DNA of 64,000 nucleotides from NCBI GenBank assembly GCA_034231615.1, contig CM067302.1, positions 8,087,114 through 8,151,113 of the forward strand. Reading direction: 5' to 3'. Under the pieces are notes generated by a model. It saw only the letters and a list, made by a program, of their open reading frames with translations. It had not been told where the DNA came from and made no database searches. The stretch is from Meghimatium bilineatum (lineage: Eukaryota > Mollusca > Gastropoda > Stylommatophora > Philomycidae). Position numbers and translations under genes: made by a program. Positions 56,609 through 64,000 of this stretch are shown piece by piece; position 1 is the first letter of the stretch, and the number at the start of each line of letters is the position of its first letter.

Positions 56609-56935
56609 TCAAAAATGCTTGGAATTTGATTTTCTGTTATATTCTTCGCCTGGATTATCACGGAATAGCATCCAGCAGAAGTCGGCCATCATACTCTCAT
56701 TCCACAAACCTTGATAACGGCGCTCCATTAACTGAATGTCCTCGTGAAAACGTTCTCCTTGCTCTTCACTCACCATACCAAGATTTTCTGGGAAGAAATC
56801 TACATGGGAGTGCAAGAAGTGCACTTTTAATGACATGCGACAGCGAAGGTTCTGGTAAGAATCTATTAGACGCTGACCTCCTTCCCTGTACGTAGGGGAC
56901 TTATGATTACCAAGAAAGTTTTCACAGACCCACTT
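56609..56935 (-). pseudogene. C-terminal part of the same protein
   Basis: Open on the minus strand in a different frame from the N-terminal part: VKWVCENFLGNHKSPTYREG, then RMSLKVHFLHSHVDFFPENL, GMVSEEQGERFHEDIQLMER and RYQGLWNESMMADFCWMLFR, ending SNSKHF and a stop. The HSHVDFFPENLG and EEQGERFHED blocks are the hallmark C-terminus of the same arthropod family as I recall it. It joins the N-terminal part directly at about 56930, with no intron-sized gap. Confidence 0.75.
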
Positions 56936-57452
56936 GACATTCTAAACATTCATCAACAGTATAATCTGGATCAGTTGAGTCTGCATTGTGAACAGCTGTG
57001 TTTTCACTGCATTCCTCCCCATCTTGCATAGATACGAGTCCACTAGAAGGAGGTAAAGGAATAGGCAATGAATCGTCATGTGGAACAGGCCTGATGGCAG
57101 AATCTAAGCTAGGATATACAATGTTCTGTTTATTTTTAGCAGAGAATCCATTTGTGTTCACCAGACAAAAGTAGCAATTATTGACATGGTCTCGCGGTTC
57201 CCTCCATAACATTGGAATTGCAAATGGCATAGCTGCCTTGCGGCCATTTAGCCAGTCACGTAGTCCGCTTGAACAACTGGTACATATGATATGTGGAGCC
57301 CAAGATTTATCCTGATCACCCAGTGGACAGCCAAAATACAATATGTATATCTTCTTTAGATCATCTGAAATTGTGCGCCGCTGTGATTTCGTCACAAATG
57401 AACCACACACAAAACAGAAACAGTTTGGATGATTGATGCATCTTCTAGGCAT
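56922..57452 (-). CDS. N-terminal part of an uncharacterised Cys-rich transposon protein
   Basis: 176 codons from MPRRCINHPNCFCFVCGSFV. Cysteine pairs occur at CFCFVC (residues 11-16), CTSC (58-61) and CYFC (92-95), suggesting a zinc-binding head; conserved-looking text includes YFGCPLGDQDKSWAPHIICT and PFAIPMLWREPRDH. From memory this matches the start of a large protein family of several hundred residues repeated in many arthropod genomes, with no assigned function that I can name. The reading runs into a stop right where sequence for the family's C-terminus begins in another frame, so the central part, which should hold any catalytic core, is missing. A start at 57452 fits the family start. 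Confidence 0.75.
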   Translation of the reverse strand: MPRRCINHPNCFCFVCGSFVTKSQRRTISDDLKKIYILYFGCPLGDQDKSWAPHIICTSCSSGLRDWLNGRKAAMPFAIPMLWREPRDHVNNCYFCLVNTNGFSAKNKQNIVYPSLDSAIRPVPHDDSLPIPLPPSSGLVSMQDGEECSENTAVHNADSTDPDYTVDECLECQVGL

Positions 57453-57962
57453 GATAATAAGTTAATAAGTACACAAAATAAGTTATCAAGTACACAAATG
57501 CAAGGTTTTTGCAACCTTTAAAATAAAAGAAAGTACAAAACAACGAAATCTCATAATATACTTGTCGTAATTACTTTAAGCAAACACCACACGTGTATAA
57601 ATGGATTTACTATCCTATCGAATACACAAAAATGGTAGCATCGATACTAAATCACGTGACCCGAAACTGAACAAAATTGTAACAGCCAGTAATAAAGTAT
57701 CGATACCAATCTAAATAAAACATTGTACTCGATTTGTGGTCATAACCACTGTTGAAAGATATTATAATTAGCTATTACAAAAAAATGTTACGTGGTAGAA
57801 AAAAACTAAAGACAGATTTGAAATCAGCTAACCAAATACTACAAAACCCATATAAAATTATCTGTGATGATTTTTGTGTGTTGCCTTGTGAAGCAGGATG
57901 TAGTCACGAGACCAGATTGCTCTGTCATGGTTTAATGTTTAGCTGCGTTGTTCACTCTGATA

Positions 57963-58404
57963 CATCGGATTTCAGGGTTACTTTGTCAGAGTAGGACATC
58001 GGATTTCATGGTTACTTTGTCAGAGTAGGACATCGGATTTCATGGTTACTTTGTCAGAGTAGGACATCGGATTTCAGGGTTACTTTGTCAGAGTAGGACA
58101 TCGGATTTCAGGGTTCCTTTGTCAGAGTAGGACATCGGATTTCAGGGTTCCTTTGTCAGAGTAGGACATCGGATTTCAGGGTTCCTTTGTCAGAGTAGGA
58201 CATCGGATTTCAGGGTTCCTTTGTCAGAGTAGGACATCGGATTTCAGGGTTACTTTGTCAGAGTAGGACATCGGATTTCAGGGTTCCTTTGTCAGAGTAG
58301 GACATTGGATTTCAGGGTTACTTTGTCAGAGTAGGACATCGGATTTCAGGGTTCCTTTGTCAGAGTAGGACATCGGATTTCAGGGTTACTTTTTCAGTCT
58401 ATAG
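57963..58404. repeat. 34-bp array of 13 units grown inside SINE-A
   Basis: The unit begins catcggatttcagggtta and ends agagtagga, repeated 13 times at an exact 34-bp step. Variants (ggttac against ggttcc) are mixed. The unit is the SINE-A block around catccgacttcagcatggct in this copy, so the array arose from the SINE. Confidence 0.95.
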
Positions 58405-58449
58405 AGTAGGACAGTCAACTCCATACCAGGGTCTCCTTCGATTATGCGT

Positions 58450-58715
58450 GACCCCTGTTGCGATTCTTAGCTGCCCTCGGCAATACGGGTGGAAGTCTGG
58501 ATATGAACAGATAAACTACACAGCTCTCTCAAATAAATTTGTCAACTCCAAGCAAGTCTGAGATTTGTTTACGAACTCGTTTGGCCTGGTGGATAAAATT
58601 CTGCTCAGTCGCTTCCACTGCCAAAGTGTCTTACATGAGATGACTTACCATACGATGGAACTTTTCTGCATGTAATAGCTGTCTATCTCTAAAATGGGTG
58701 TTGATTTTTATAGTC
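58450..58715. other. Unassigned
   Basis: No match or coding content recognised. Confidence 0.4.
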
Positions 58716-58719
58716 CATG

Positions 58720-59325
58720 TAATCATCCTAACAATGAGTCAACAATTTTACATATTTAGGCGCCAATCTAGCACTGGATAGAGACTCATCAAAAGAAATT
58801 TTAAACTGTATTGCCCTTGCAGCTGGTGCTTTCAATAAACTACGTAACATCTGGACGTCAAACACACTAAGAAACACCACAAAACTCAGGTTGTTTAACT
58901 CCAACATCATCCCTATTCTATCATACGGATGCGAAAGTTGGAAAGCCACAGATAAGAGACTCCACTCCTTTGAAAACAAAAGCCTACGTACCATTCTGAA
59001 TATTAAGTGGAGTGACTTTAAATCTAACAAGAGAGGAAAGCAAACAAACCTATATATCTTCCTTCATTAGATAAAGGCGTTGGACTTACATCGGCCATGT
59101 TCTCAGAATGAACAGTCTAAGAATTCACCAGCAGTCACTATATTGGGTGCCACATGGAGTAAGAAGAAGAGGGAGACCTAGAGAAACTCTACGAAGAACC
59201 ATTAATAGAGAAGGATGTCAATGAACCTAAACAACAAGCAAGAATTGAAAGACTTGGCAACACAAAGAAATGGAAAGCTATGGTTTCTGCCCTATGCGCC
59301 GTCTATGACCCTGGAGGAACATAAC
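58720..59325 (+). mobile_element. Lin-8 LINE 3' end
   Basis: Pieces in order: FTYLGANLALDRDSS-type text (58751), LPLQLVLSI or, shifted, AAGAFNKLRNIWTSNT, NSNIIPILSYGCESWKATDK, NKSLRTILNIKWSDFK, YIGHVLRMN, RRRGRPRETLRRTINREG, KKWKAMVSALCAVYDPGGT and stop. C-terminal third of an L2/CR1-like LINE with several frame changes. Confidence 0.85.
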
Positions 59326-59582
59326 ATAACAATCATCCTAAATGTCTGGTTGTGCACCCTACGTAGCTCATATAATGTGGTGTTTGATGCTGGACACCAT
59401 GCAGTTAGCCTATATTGCAGGTTTGGTCCTATGTGATGCTGGTAAACTTTATTAAGTGTTGCCCTCACAGAAAACCCGATACCTTCTCATGACTTACAAC
59501 ATCCAACGGCGACAAAACAGTATGGAACCATGACTGATGATTCTCACGATTGTCCAGCTTAAAACATGTTTCGGTTTATTGC

Positions 59583-59965
59583 TCATCAACCACAAGTGAT
59601 AATCATTTGTTACATCCACATATGAAATTCGTTAAAATTATTCCCTTGATTGTGAGTTCGTAGATTAGCCATAATCTAGTCCCCAAATTTCCCTGGACAG
59701 CTCAGGCACTAAACAACCACCATAGATGTTCCCTGGTGCACCCGTGACTCTCCACCGCACCTCTCCTTAAGATACGGCGCCTTTTTTGATCGTAGAGCAC
59801 CATGTTGCTCTATTTTCTGCAAGCTCCTCTCATGTATCCTCGTCTATTTCAAAGGCTCCCAGTTAGTCCTTGCAGCACTTCCTTTGGCCACCTTGAGATT
59901 GCTTGCCCTTTCGCAACTCACCATAGAGAAACATTCCTGGCAGGCAATGATCTGGCACACACGAT
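59583..59965 (-). mobile_element. Lin-6 LINE 3' end
   Basis: Blocks atcaaccacaagtgataatc, catttgttacatccac, ctatttcaaaggctcccag, tttggccaccttgagattg and ggcaggcaatgatctggcac match the other Lin-6 copies in reverse. Confidence 0.75.
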
Positions 59966-60084
59966 GATTACAACATGTAATGACAACAAAACAGCAGGAA
60001 ACCATGACAAGGAAACTGAAATCAGTTTATTAACAATATATTCTCACATCAATCATGTATTTAACTTAGCAAGTGATCTCTGGT

Positions 60085-60450
60085 GATATGACTGAACAGT
60101 GTATCTCGTGACACGAAGCTAGCAACGCATCTCATCTGACACAGCTGAGCTAGCAACACATCTCATATGACACGACGGAGCTAGCAACACATCGCATATG
60201 ACATGGATGAGCTGCATGTTTCATATGACACGACAAAGCTAGCAACACATCTCATGTGACACAGCTGAGCAGTATATTGTGTGATATTGTGGAATAGGTT
60301 ATATTTCTTGTGATATGACAGTCTCGACAAGAGTGGTACAGCTTAGAAGGATATCTTGCATGACCCAGTCAAGCATAAAATATCACACGACATAAGGAGC
60401 AGCATATTTCAGTGCCATAGCTGAACATTTCCTAATGTGACACAGTTGAA
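60085..60450. repeat. Degenerate 30-33-bp repeat
   Basis: Units share gagctagcaacacatctcat and tgacacgac or tgacacagc; the first five or six are clear, then decay to the right. Confidence 0.8.
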
Positions 60451-60594
60451 TACAAGTAAACCTTGAAAATTATATGTCCGGTTGATTTAGCAACAATCAT
60501 AAATACCACACACACAGAATATATATTATGTGTGGTTCTGGCACCAAATATTTTATTCGTAATATACTGATCTGCAATTCTGAAAGAGTTTTGT

Positions 60595-60768
60595 TTGCCT
60601 AAGATGGATGGGCGTAATCCGAAGAGGGATGGAAAAATCCATTGGCGCCACACAAAAAAATGGTGACAATGCATTTTCATTCTCTGGGCTACATCCGGCT
60701 GGAAATTCATTGGCTTGTTGTAAGAGTGATTCAGTGGGAGTTTAACAACAAATGGAGAAAAAAATCGT
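60595..60768 (+). mobile_element. SINE-B copy with small insertions
   Basis: gatggatgggcg, tccattggcgccacac, tctctgggctacatccggct, gttgtaagagtgattcagtg, gggagtttaacaac. An extra 15-20 bases lie near the 5' end. Confidence 0.75.
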
Positions 60769-60769
60769 C

Positions 60770-61022
60770 TAGGTGGAGTTTGGATTAGATCTCTCGGGAA
60801 TAAATCATCTCCCAGCACAGTAATCCACCCATCATACCCGTAGAACACTCTGGTCATCCCCTGCATTCTGGTACATTTCCAGTTGTCTTGATTTAGCTTG
60901 TCACTGGAACACTGTTGAATCAGGAAGTGTTGACAAAATGGTGCAGCTCCACACTTCAAACAAAATTCAGCGCTGTCATTACTCAACCATCCCCAGAGTG
61001 TGGTAGACAATTCCAAGCACAC
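60770..61022 (-). pseudogene. Possible host exon or pseudogene, PIGG-like at best
   Basis: A clean minus-strand reading ends against the SINE-B: STTLWGWLSNDSAEFCLKCG, KLNQDNWKCTRMQGMTRVFY and GYDGWITVLGDDLFPRDLI. The string DNW...VFYG.D.W....D.LF recalls the N-terminal alkaline-phosphatase-fold domain of GPI ethanolamine phosphate transferases (PIGG/PIGO/PIGN, which read VFYGDDTWxxLFP). Upstream residues do not match well and splice sites are unclear, so a chance open frame remains possible. Confidence 0.25.
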
Positions 61023-61121
61023 ACAAGACTCATTACTCAGTCGGGCACACCACAGTCCTAATCATATTAATCTGTTAGGAGTTGATTAATTATCTCAGTA
61101 GAGTAATCCATCTGAAATAGC

Positions 61122-61250
61122 GTGGACGTGTTTGGTTTGGACATGTGGCGAGACATGACTCACTTTCTACAATAGTTTTGCAGGGAACAGTCGAGGTTGG
61201 AAGGAGGAGGGTTAAGAAAGTTCTGTGTTAGCACCAGCCTCTGAGACCAG
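61122..61250 (+). mobile_element. Lin-5 LINE fragment
   Basis: Encodes VWFGHVARHDSLSTIVLQGT and VEVGRRR, the counterpart of LAWFGHVCRHDSLSKKILLG at 48083, then jumps to ttctgtgttagcaccagcct near the protein end, so about 100 bp are deleted. Confidence 0.75.
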
Positions 61251-61259
61251 ATTTTGACA

Positions 61260-61580
61260 AAGATTATACAATATAGGTCATGACTAAATCTACCCTACTC
61301 ATATTTTTTTTTAGTGCCACTACAATAATTGACAAGATTCTTGAATGTCACATTTAAACAGAATTATGGATACACTTAACAGCAAGTAGCACAATTTCCG
61401 ATTGCAGCATTTTCAGCAAGTCAGGTTGTTTCCAGACACTGATGATTGATTCTATGACCAGACACTGATAAAACAGAACACTCATGAGTCTTGGGTTAAC
61501 AAAAACAATTCTCAAGTACTTATTTTGGTTTCTTCTTTTGATAATACTCTAATAAATCTAACTTGAGAAAACCAGGACAT
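61260..61580. other. Unassigned
   Basis: AT-rich; no feature recognised. Confidence 0.4.
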
Positions 61581-61589
61581 TCAGCCACT

Positions 61590-61847
61590 TTATGACAGCG
61601 CTGGTGATGAGGCCAGAAAAGACAACAAACAATAGCAATACTAATTACATTCAATGCATGCCATAAGAGGTGACTAAGGAGGTTATGGAGCGGAGTTCCC
61701 TGTGGTCAAAGTGACCCAGCCATGCTGAAGTCGGATCTATCCGACCGAAACACAAATATCATGACAGAGCATCACGACACAACGCATTCCATTCTCCAGA
61801 CTACATCCTGTTAATGTACAGGAGATTGAGAATGAACACAGAAGACT
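61590..61847 (+). mobile_element. SINE-A copy
   Basis: Blocks aacaatagcaatactaatta, atgcatgccataagaggtga, ctaaggaggttatgg, tgctgaagtcggatctatcc, cacaacgcattccattctcc, gagattgagaatgaacacag. Confidence 0.85.
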
Positions 61848-61869
61848 ATGAAAACATATGCTACAGGAT

Positions 61870-61997
61870 TTATGCATAGCTTCACTAACTACACTGGATC
61901 TTTCTTGTAGCAGGATGATCCCACTAGATTTCCAGCAGGATGTATTCCAGAGAATGTAAATGAGTGTCAGGAGAGTTTTATTTGCGTCAAATCTGAC
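61870..61997 (-). mobile_element. SINE-B copy, 3' end altered
   Basis: Reverse SINE-B: ctggatctttcttgtagcag, atttccagcaggatgtattc, gttttatttgcgtcaaat. It lies directly after the SINE-A in opposite orientation. Confidence 0.8.
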
Positions 61998-62049
61998 TAA
62001 AGCAGTAGCTGCAGGATCACTTAGTGTTGCCACAGCCCCAACCACTTCG

Positions 62050-63165
62050 TGTACACCTGTACTGAACTTGAAATATCCTCAAAGATAAACTGAAACACTA
62101 ACCATGTCATAGACTTACACATTCACAACTGGTTCACACAGGAATGCCAAATTTAAGCATGATATTTGACGGTCTTTGATGTTTTGAGTATTCTTGTACC
62201 TGTCAGGTGTAAAGCCATACACAACAGAATAAATATGTACAGCGAGATTGATAAACAAAAAAGGTGAAGATCTGATGTTGAGACACATCAACTAGTACAA
62301 TAATATAGAATAAAATGTACATATTCACTTTGCTTAAAATTTAAGCAGCGAGGGAGTTAGAGGTCAGTATATAAACCTAATGAGGTTCAGGCTTGAATAA
62401 GGCTAAGGTTAATTTTCTCCCAGGTATGATATAACGCAGGTGCTCTCAACCTTTTCAGGAGGCAAGCACCACCCACATGTAATCATTAGTGCTCATGAGT
62501 AATTTCTAACTTGTGTAGCACGAACACGCCCGTACGAGAGCACCAGCTGAGAAGGAATGATATACAACAATTCACACTAGACTGACAACTCCAATTCATT
62601 TTTTAGGTAGCACTGACTTGATTGGAGACTTTTTATTGTAAAAAACAAAACAAATCTGATATAACCAAATTAGAATAATGTCCACATTTGACAGTAGTTT
62701 ACTTCATCGTAAAATGTATTTCCAAGTTAACCAAACGGACAACTTAACATACAATGTTAACACTCTACCTGCTACGTACAGGTTTATTCATTTCTATCTG
62801 TTATTGATGGGTTCATGCATTATGTGCTTACACACAGGTTTATTCATTTCTATCTGACTGTTATTGTAAAAATGGGTTAACCCATTTTTGAGGGGTTTTC
62901 TATCCTTTCATTGGTGAAAACAATTTCACTCTGAAATTGGCAAGTGCCAGTACACATCGACCATCCCATCAATGCTGTATATATTTTCTGGTGCCAGTAC
63001 AGCAAAACTATTTTTTTTTAGATATAGAAGATAATTAGCATTGGGGAAAATCATTAGGGAAAGAATTACAATAACATCACATTGCTGAAACTGGTTTCTG
63101 CCTTGTGCAACGTATTCAGCGTTGAAAGAACATAGTGGAACACAGCAAGATTTTGCATTTGTTCT
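62050..63165. other. Unassigned, with a palindrome and a possible hAT end
   Basis: At 62437 caggtgctctcaaccttttc and at about 62540 gagagcaccagctg could be the ends of a small hAT MITE, but no 8-bp target duplication was found. At 62868-62889 aaaaatgggttaacccattt continues to a perfect 22-bp palindrome. A block caggtttattcatttctatc is duplicated at 62780 and 62836. Confidence 0.45.
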
Positions 63166-63173
63166 GACCTTCT

Positions 63174-63677
63174 ATGAGATCAGTTACAGAGAACAATGTA
63201 GCTGCTAGAACTTCTATGAGATCAGTTACAGAGAACAATGTAGCTGCTAGAACTTCTATGAGATCAGTTACTGAGAACAATGTAGCAGCTAGAACTTCTA
63301 TGAGATCAGTTACTGAGAACAATGTAGCAGCTAGAACTTCTATGAGATCAGTTACTGAGAACAATGTAGCAGCTAGAACTTCTATGAGATCAGTTACTGA
63401 GAACAATGTAGCTGCTAGAACTTCTATGAGATCAGTTACTGAGAACAATGTAGCAGCTAGAACTTCTATGAGATCAGTTACTGAGAACAATGTAGCAGCT
63501 AGATCTTCTATGAGATCAGTTACTGAGAACAATGTAGCAGCTAGAACTTCTATGAGATCAGTTACTGAGAACAATGTAGCAGCTAGAACTTCTATGAGAT
63601 CAGTTACTGAGAACAATGTAGCAGCTAGAACTTCTATGAGATCAGTTACTGAGAACAATGTAGCAGCTAAAGTATCA
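63174..63677. repeat. 42-bp minisatellite, 12 units
   Basis: The unit is 42 bp (14 codons), starting atgagatcagttactgagaa, and repeats 12 times with only a few variant bases. As 42 is a multiple of three, both strands stay open (repeated MRSVTENNVAARTS on plus, LFSVTDLIEVLAAT on minus). Most variants are silent in both frames, so they do not tell whether either is translated. Confidence 0.95.
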
Positions 63678-63679
63678 AC

Positions 63680-64000
63680 TGGAGTTCAACAGAATATAAA
63701 ATGTGCATAAAATTGGTGCAGCACATGTACAACTAATTTAGTCCATGATGAACAAGACAAAAAAAGCTAGATATGCATACTGGCACAAATAACACACTTT
63801 TACAAGCATATGTAACAAAATTGATGCTACCTATGTCACAGTTTTACATCACCAACACGTAACATCTTCTGTACTGAATGCTGGCTGTATATATTTTCAT
63901 ATTTATTTACTGTGAAACACTTGTTATGGATCTAATAAGTGTTACACCATAATTAAACGTTCTAGTGTCCGTAACTTTAAGTTCCCATTTTACATTAAAT
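63680..64000. other. Unassigned right edge
   Basis: AT-rich; nothing recognised. Confidence 0.4.

Larger units (their letters stand above)
56349..57891 (-). mobile_element. TIR element carrying a gutted Cys-rich protein gene
   Basis: About 1.54 kb. The two ends read inward cacaaggcaaca on each side; the subterminal blocks gctgatttcagatctg and agtttttttctatcacgt on the left recur inverted on the right (57791-57828), so the inverted ends are about 100-110 bp, imperfect between the conserved blocks. The 7 bp gcaggat sits at both edges (56342-56348 and 57893-57899), compatible with a 6-7-bp target duplication, but the SINE target itself has similar bases, so this is tentative. Inside is one gene on the minus strand, present as N- and C-terminal parts only. 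This looks like an internally deleted derivative of a DNA transposon that is probably mobilised in trans. Confidence 0.75.
56318..58440 (-). mobile_element. SINE-A copy split by a TIR transposon and internally amplified
   Basis: The left end 56318-56348 (cttctgcgttccctctc, cttgcag) and the right end from 57893 (gcaggatgtagtcacgagac, tgtcatggttta, gatacatcggatttcag) are the two sides of a reverse SINE-A. The right side is expanded by a 34-bp array (57963-58404) and then resumes with agagtaggacagtcaactcc. Confidence 0.8.

Noticed and set aside
57752-57994. 80-codon plus-strand frame near the TIR element as an accessory gene
   Set aside because: It crosses the inverted end and the SINE-A border, so it cannot be a conserved unit.
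63116-63658. 180-codon minus-strand frame over the 42-bp array as a gene
   Set aside because: A 42-bp period keeps every stop-free frame open; both strands are equally open and neither has other gene-like sequence.

Overview
The window is animal nuclear DNA: one intron-rich gene sits in a dense litter of non-LTR retrotransposons (LINEs), SINEs, DNA transposons and minisatellites. No bacterial-style operon, rRNA, intact tRNA, CRISPR array, LTR retrotransposon or other virus-like element was recognised. The LINE set (RNase H-bearing I-like elements, several endonuclease/reverse-transcriptase families of L2/CR1 or RTE type), a repeat-coded protein familiar from many arthropods, and the host protein point to an arthropod, more likely a chelicerate, crustacean or early-branching insect than a holometabolan. 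That placement is inference.

Host gene. Anp32 (acidic leucine-rich nuclear phosphoprotein 32, the arthropod mapmodulin type) lies on the minus strand from about 36263 down to 13807. Eight coding exons, all with GT-AG introns and consistent phase, give a 268-residue protein (270 from the upstream ATG): a leucine-rich-repeat head from exons 1-4 and an Asp/Glu tail with a KRK motif from exons 5-8. The seven introns are 2.5-5.0 kb and full of repeats. Two further segments might be host exons but are unrecognised or weak (45171-45466 and 60770-61022, both minus).

Layout. 1-13.8 kb: LINE fragments (Lin-1, -2, -3, -6, -8, -9), two dated SINE/LINE insertions, minisatellites and the presumed 3' side of Anp32. 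13.8-36.5 kb: Anp32 with, in its introns, a Tc1-like transposon inside a LINE, a hAT MITE with an 8-bp target duplication, a SINE inserted head-to-head in another SINE, a LINE endonuclease domain and many SINE-A/SINE-B copies. 36.3-36.6 kb: likely Anp32 promoter. 37-54 kb: LINE territory, including a Lin-4 copy split by a second LINE and by a SINE, and the best preserved I-like element (49985-52446). 54-58.5 kb: the most unusual part. A 1.5-kb element with about 100-bp inverted ends carries the two ends of an uncharacterised Cys-rich protein with its middle missing; it sits in a SINE-A copy whose other half has amplified into a 13-unit, 34-bp array. 58.5-64 kb: LINE and SINE remnants and a 42-bp minisatellite.

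Family names used here (Lin-1 to Lin-9, SINE-A to SINE-D, repeat R) are local labels. Lin-1 and Lin-2 are I-like with RT plus RNase H; Lin-3 ends in (TGA)n, Lin-4 in (TAGA)n, Lin-5 in (TTGA)n; Lin-6 ends in a C-terminal Cys2His2 finger. SINE-A (about 270 bp) and SINE-B (about 155 bp) share their 3' two-thirds and have no clear tRNA head; SINE-C and SINE-D look tRNA-derived.
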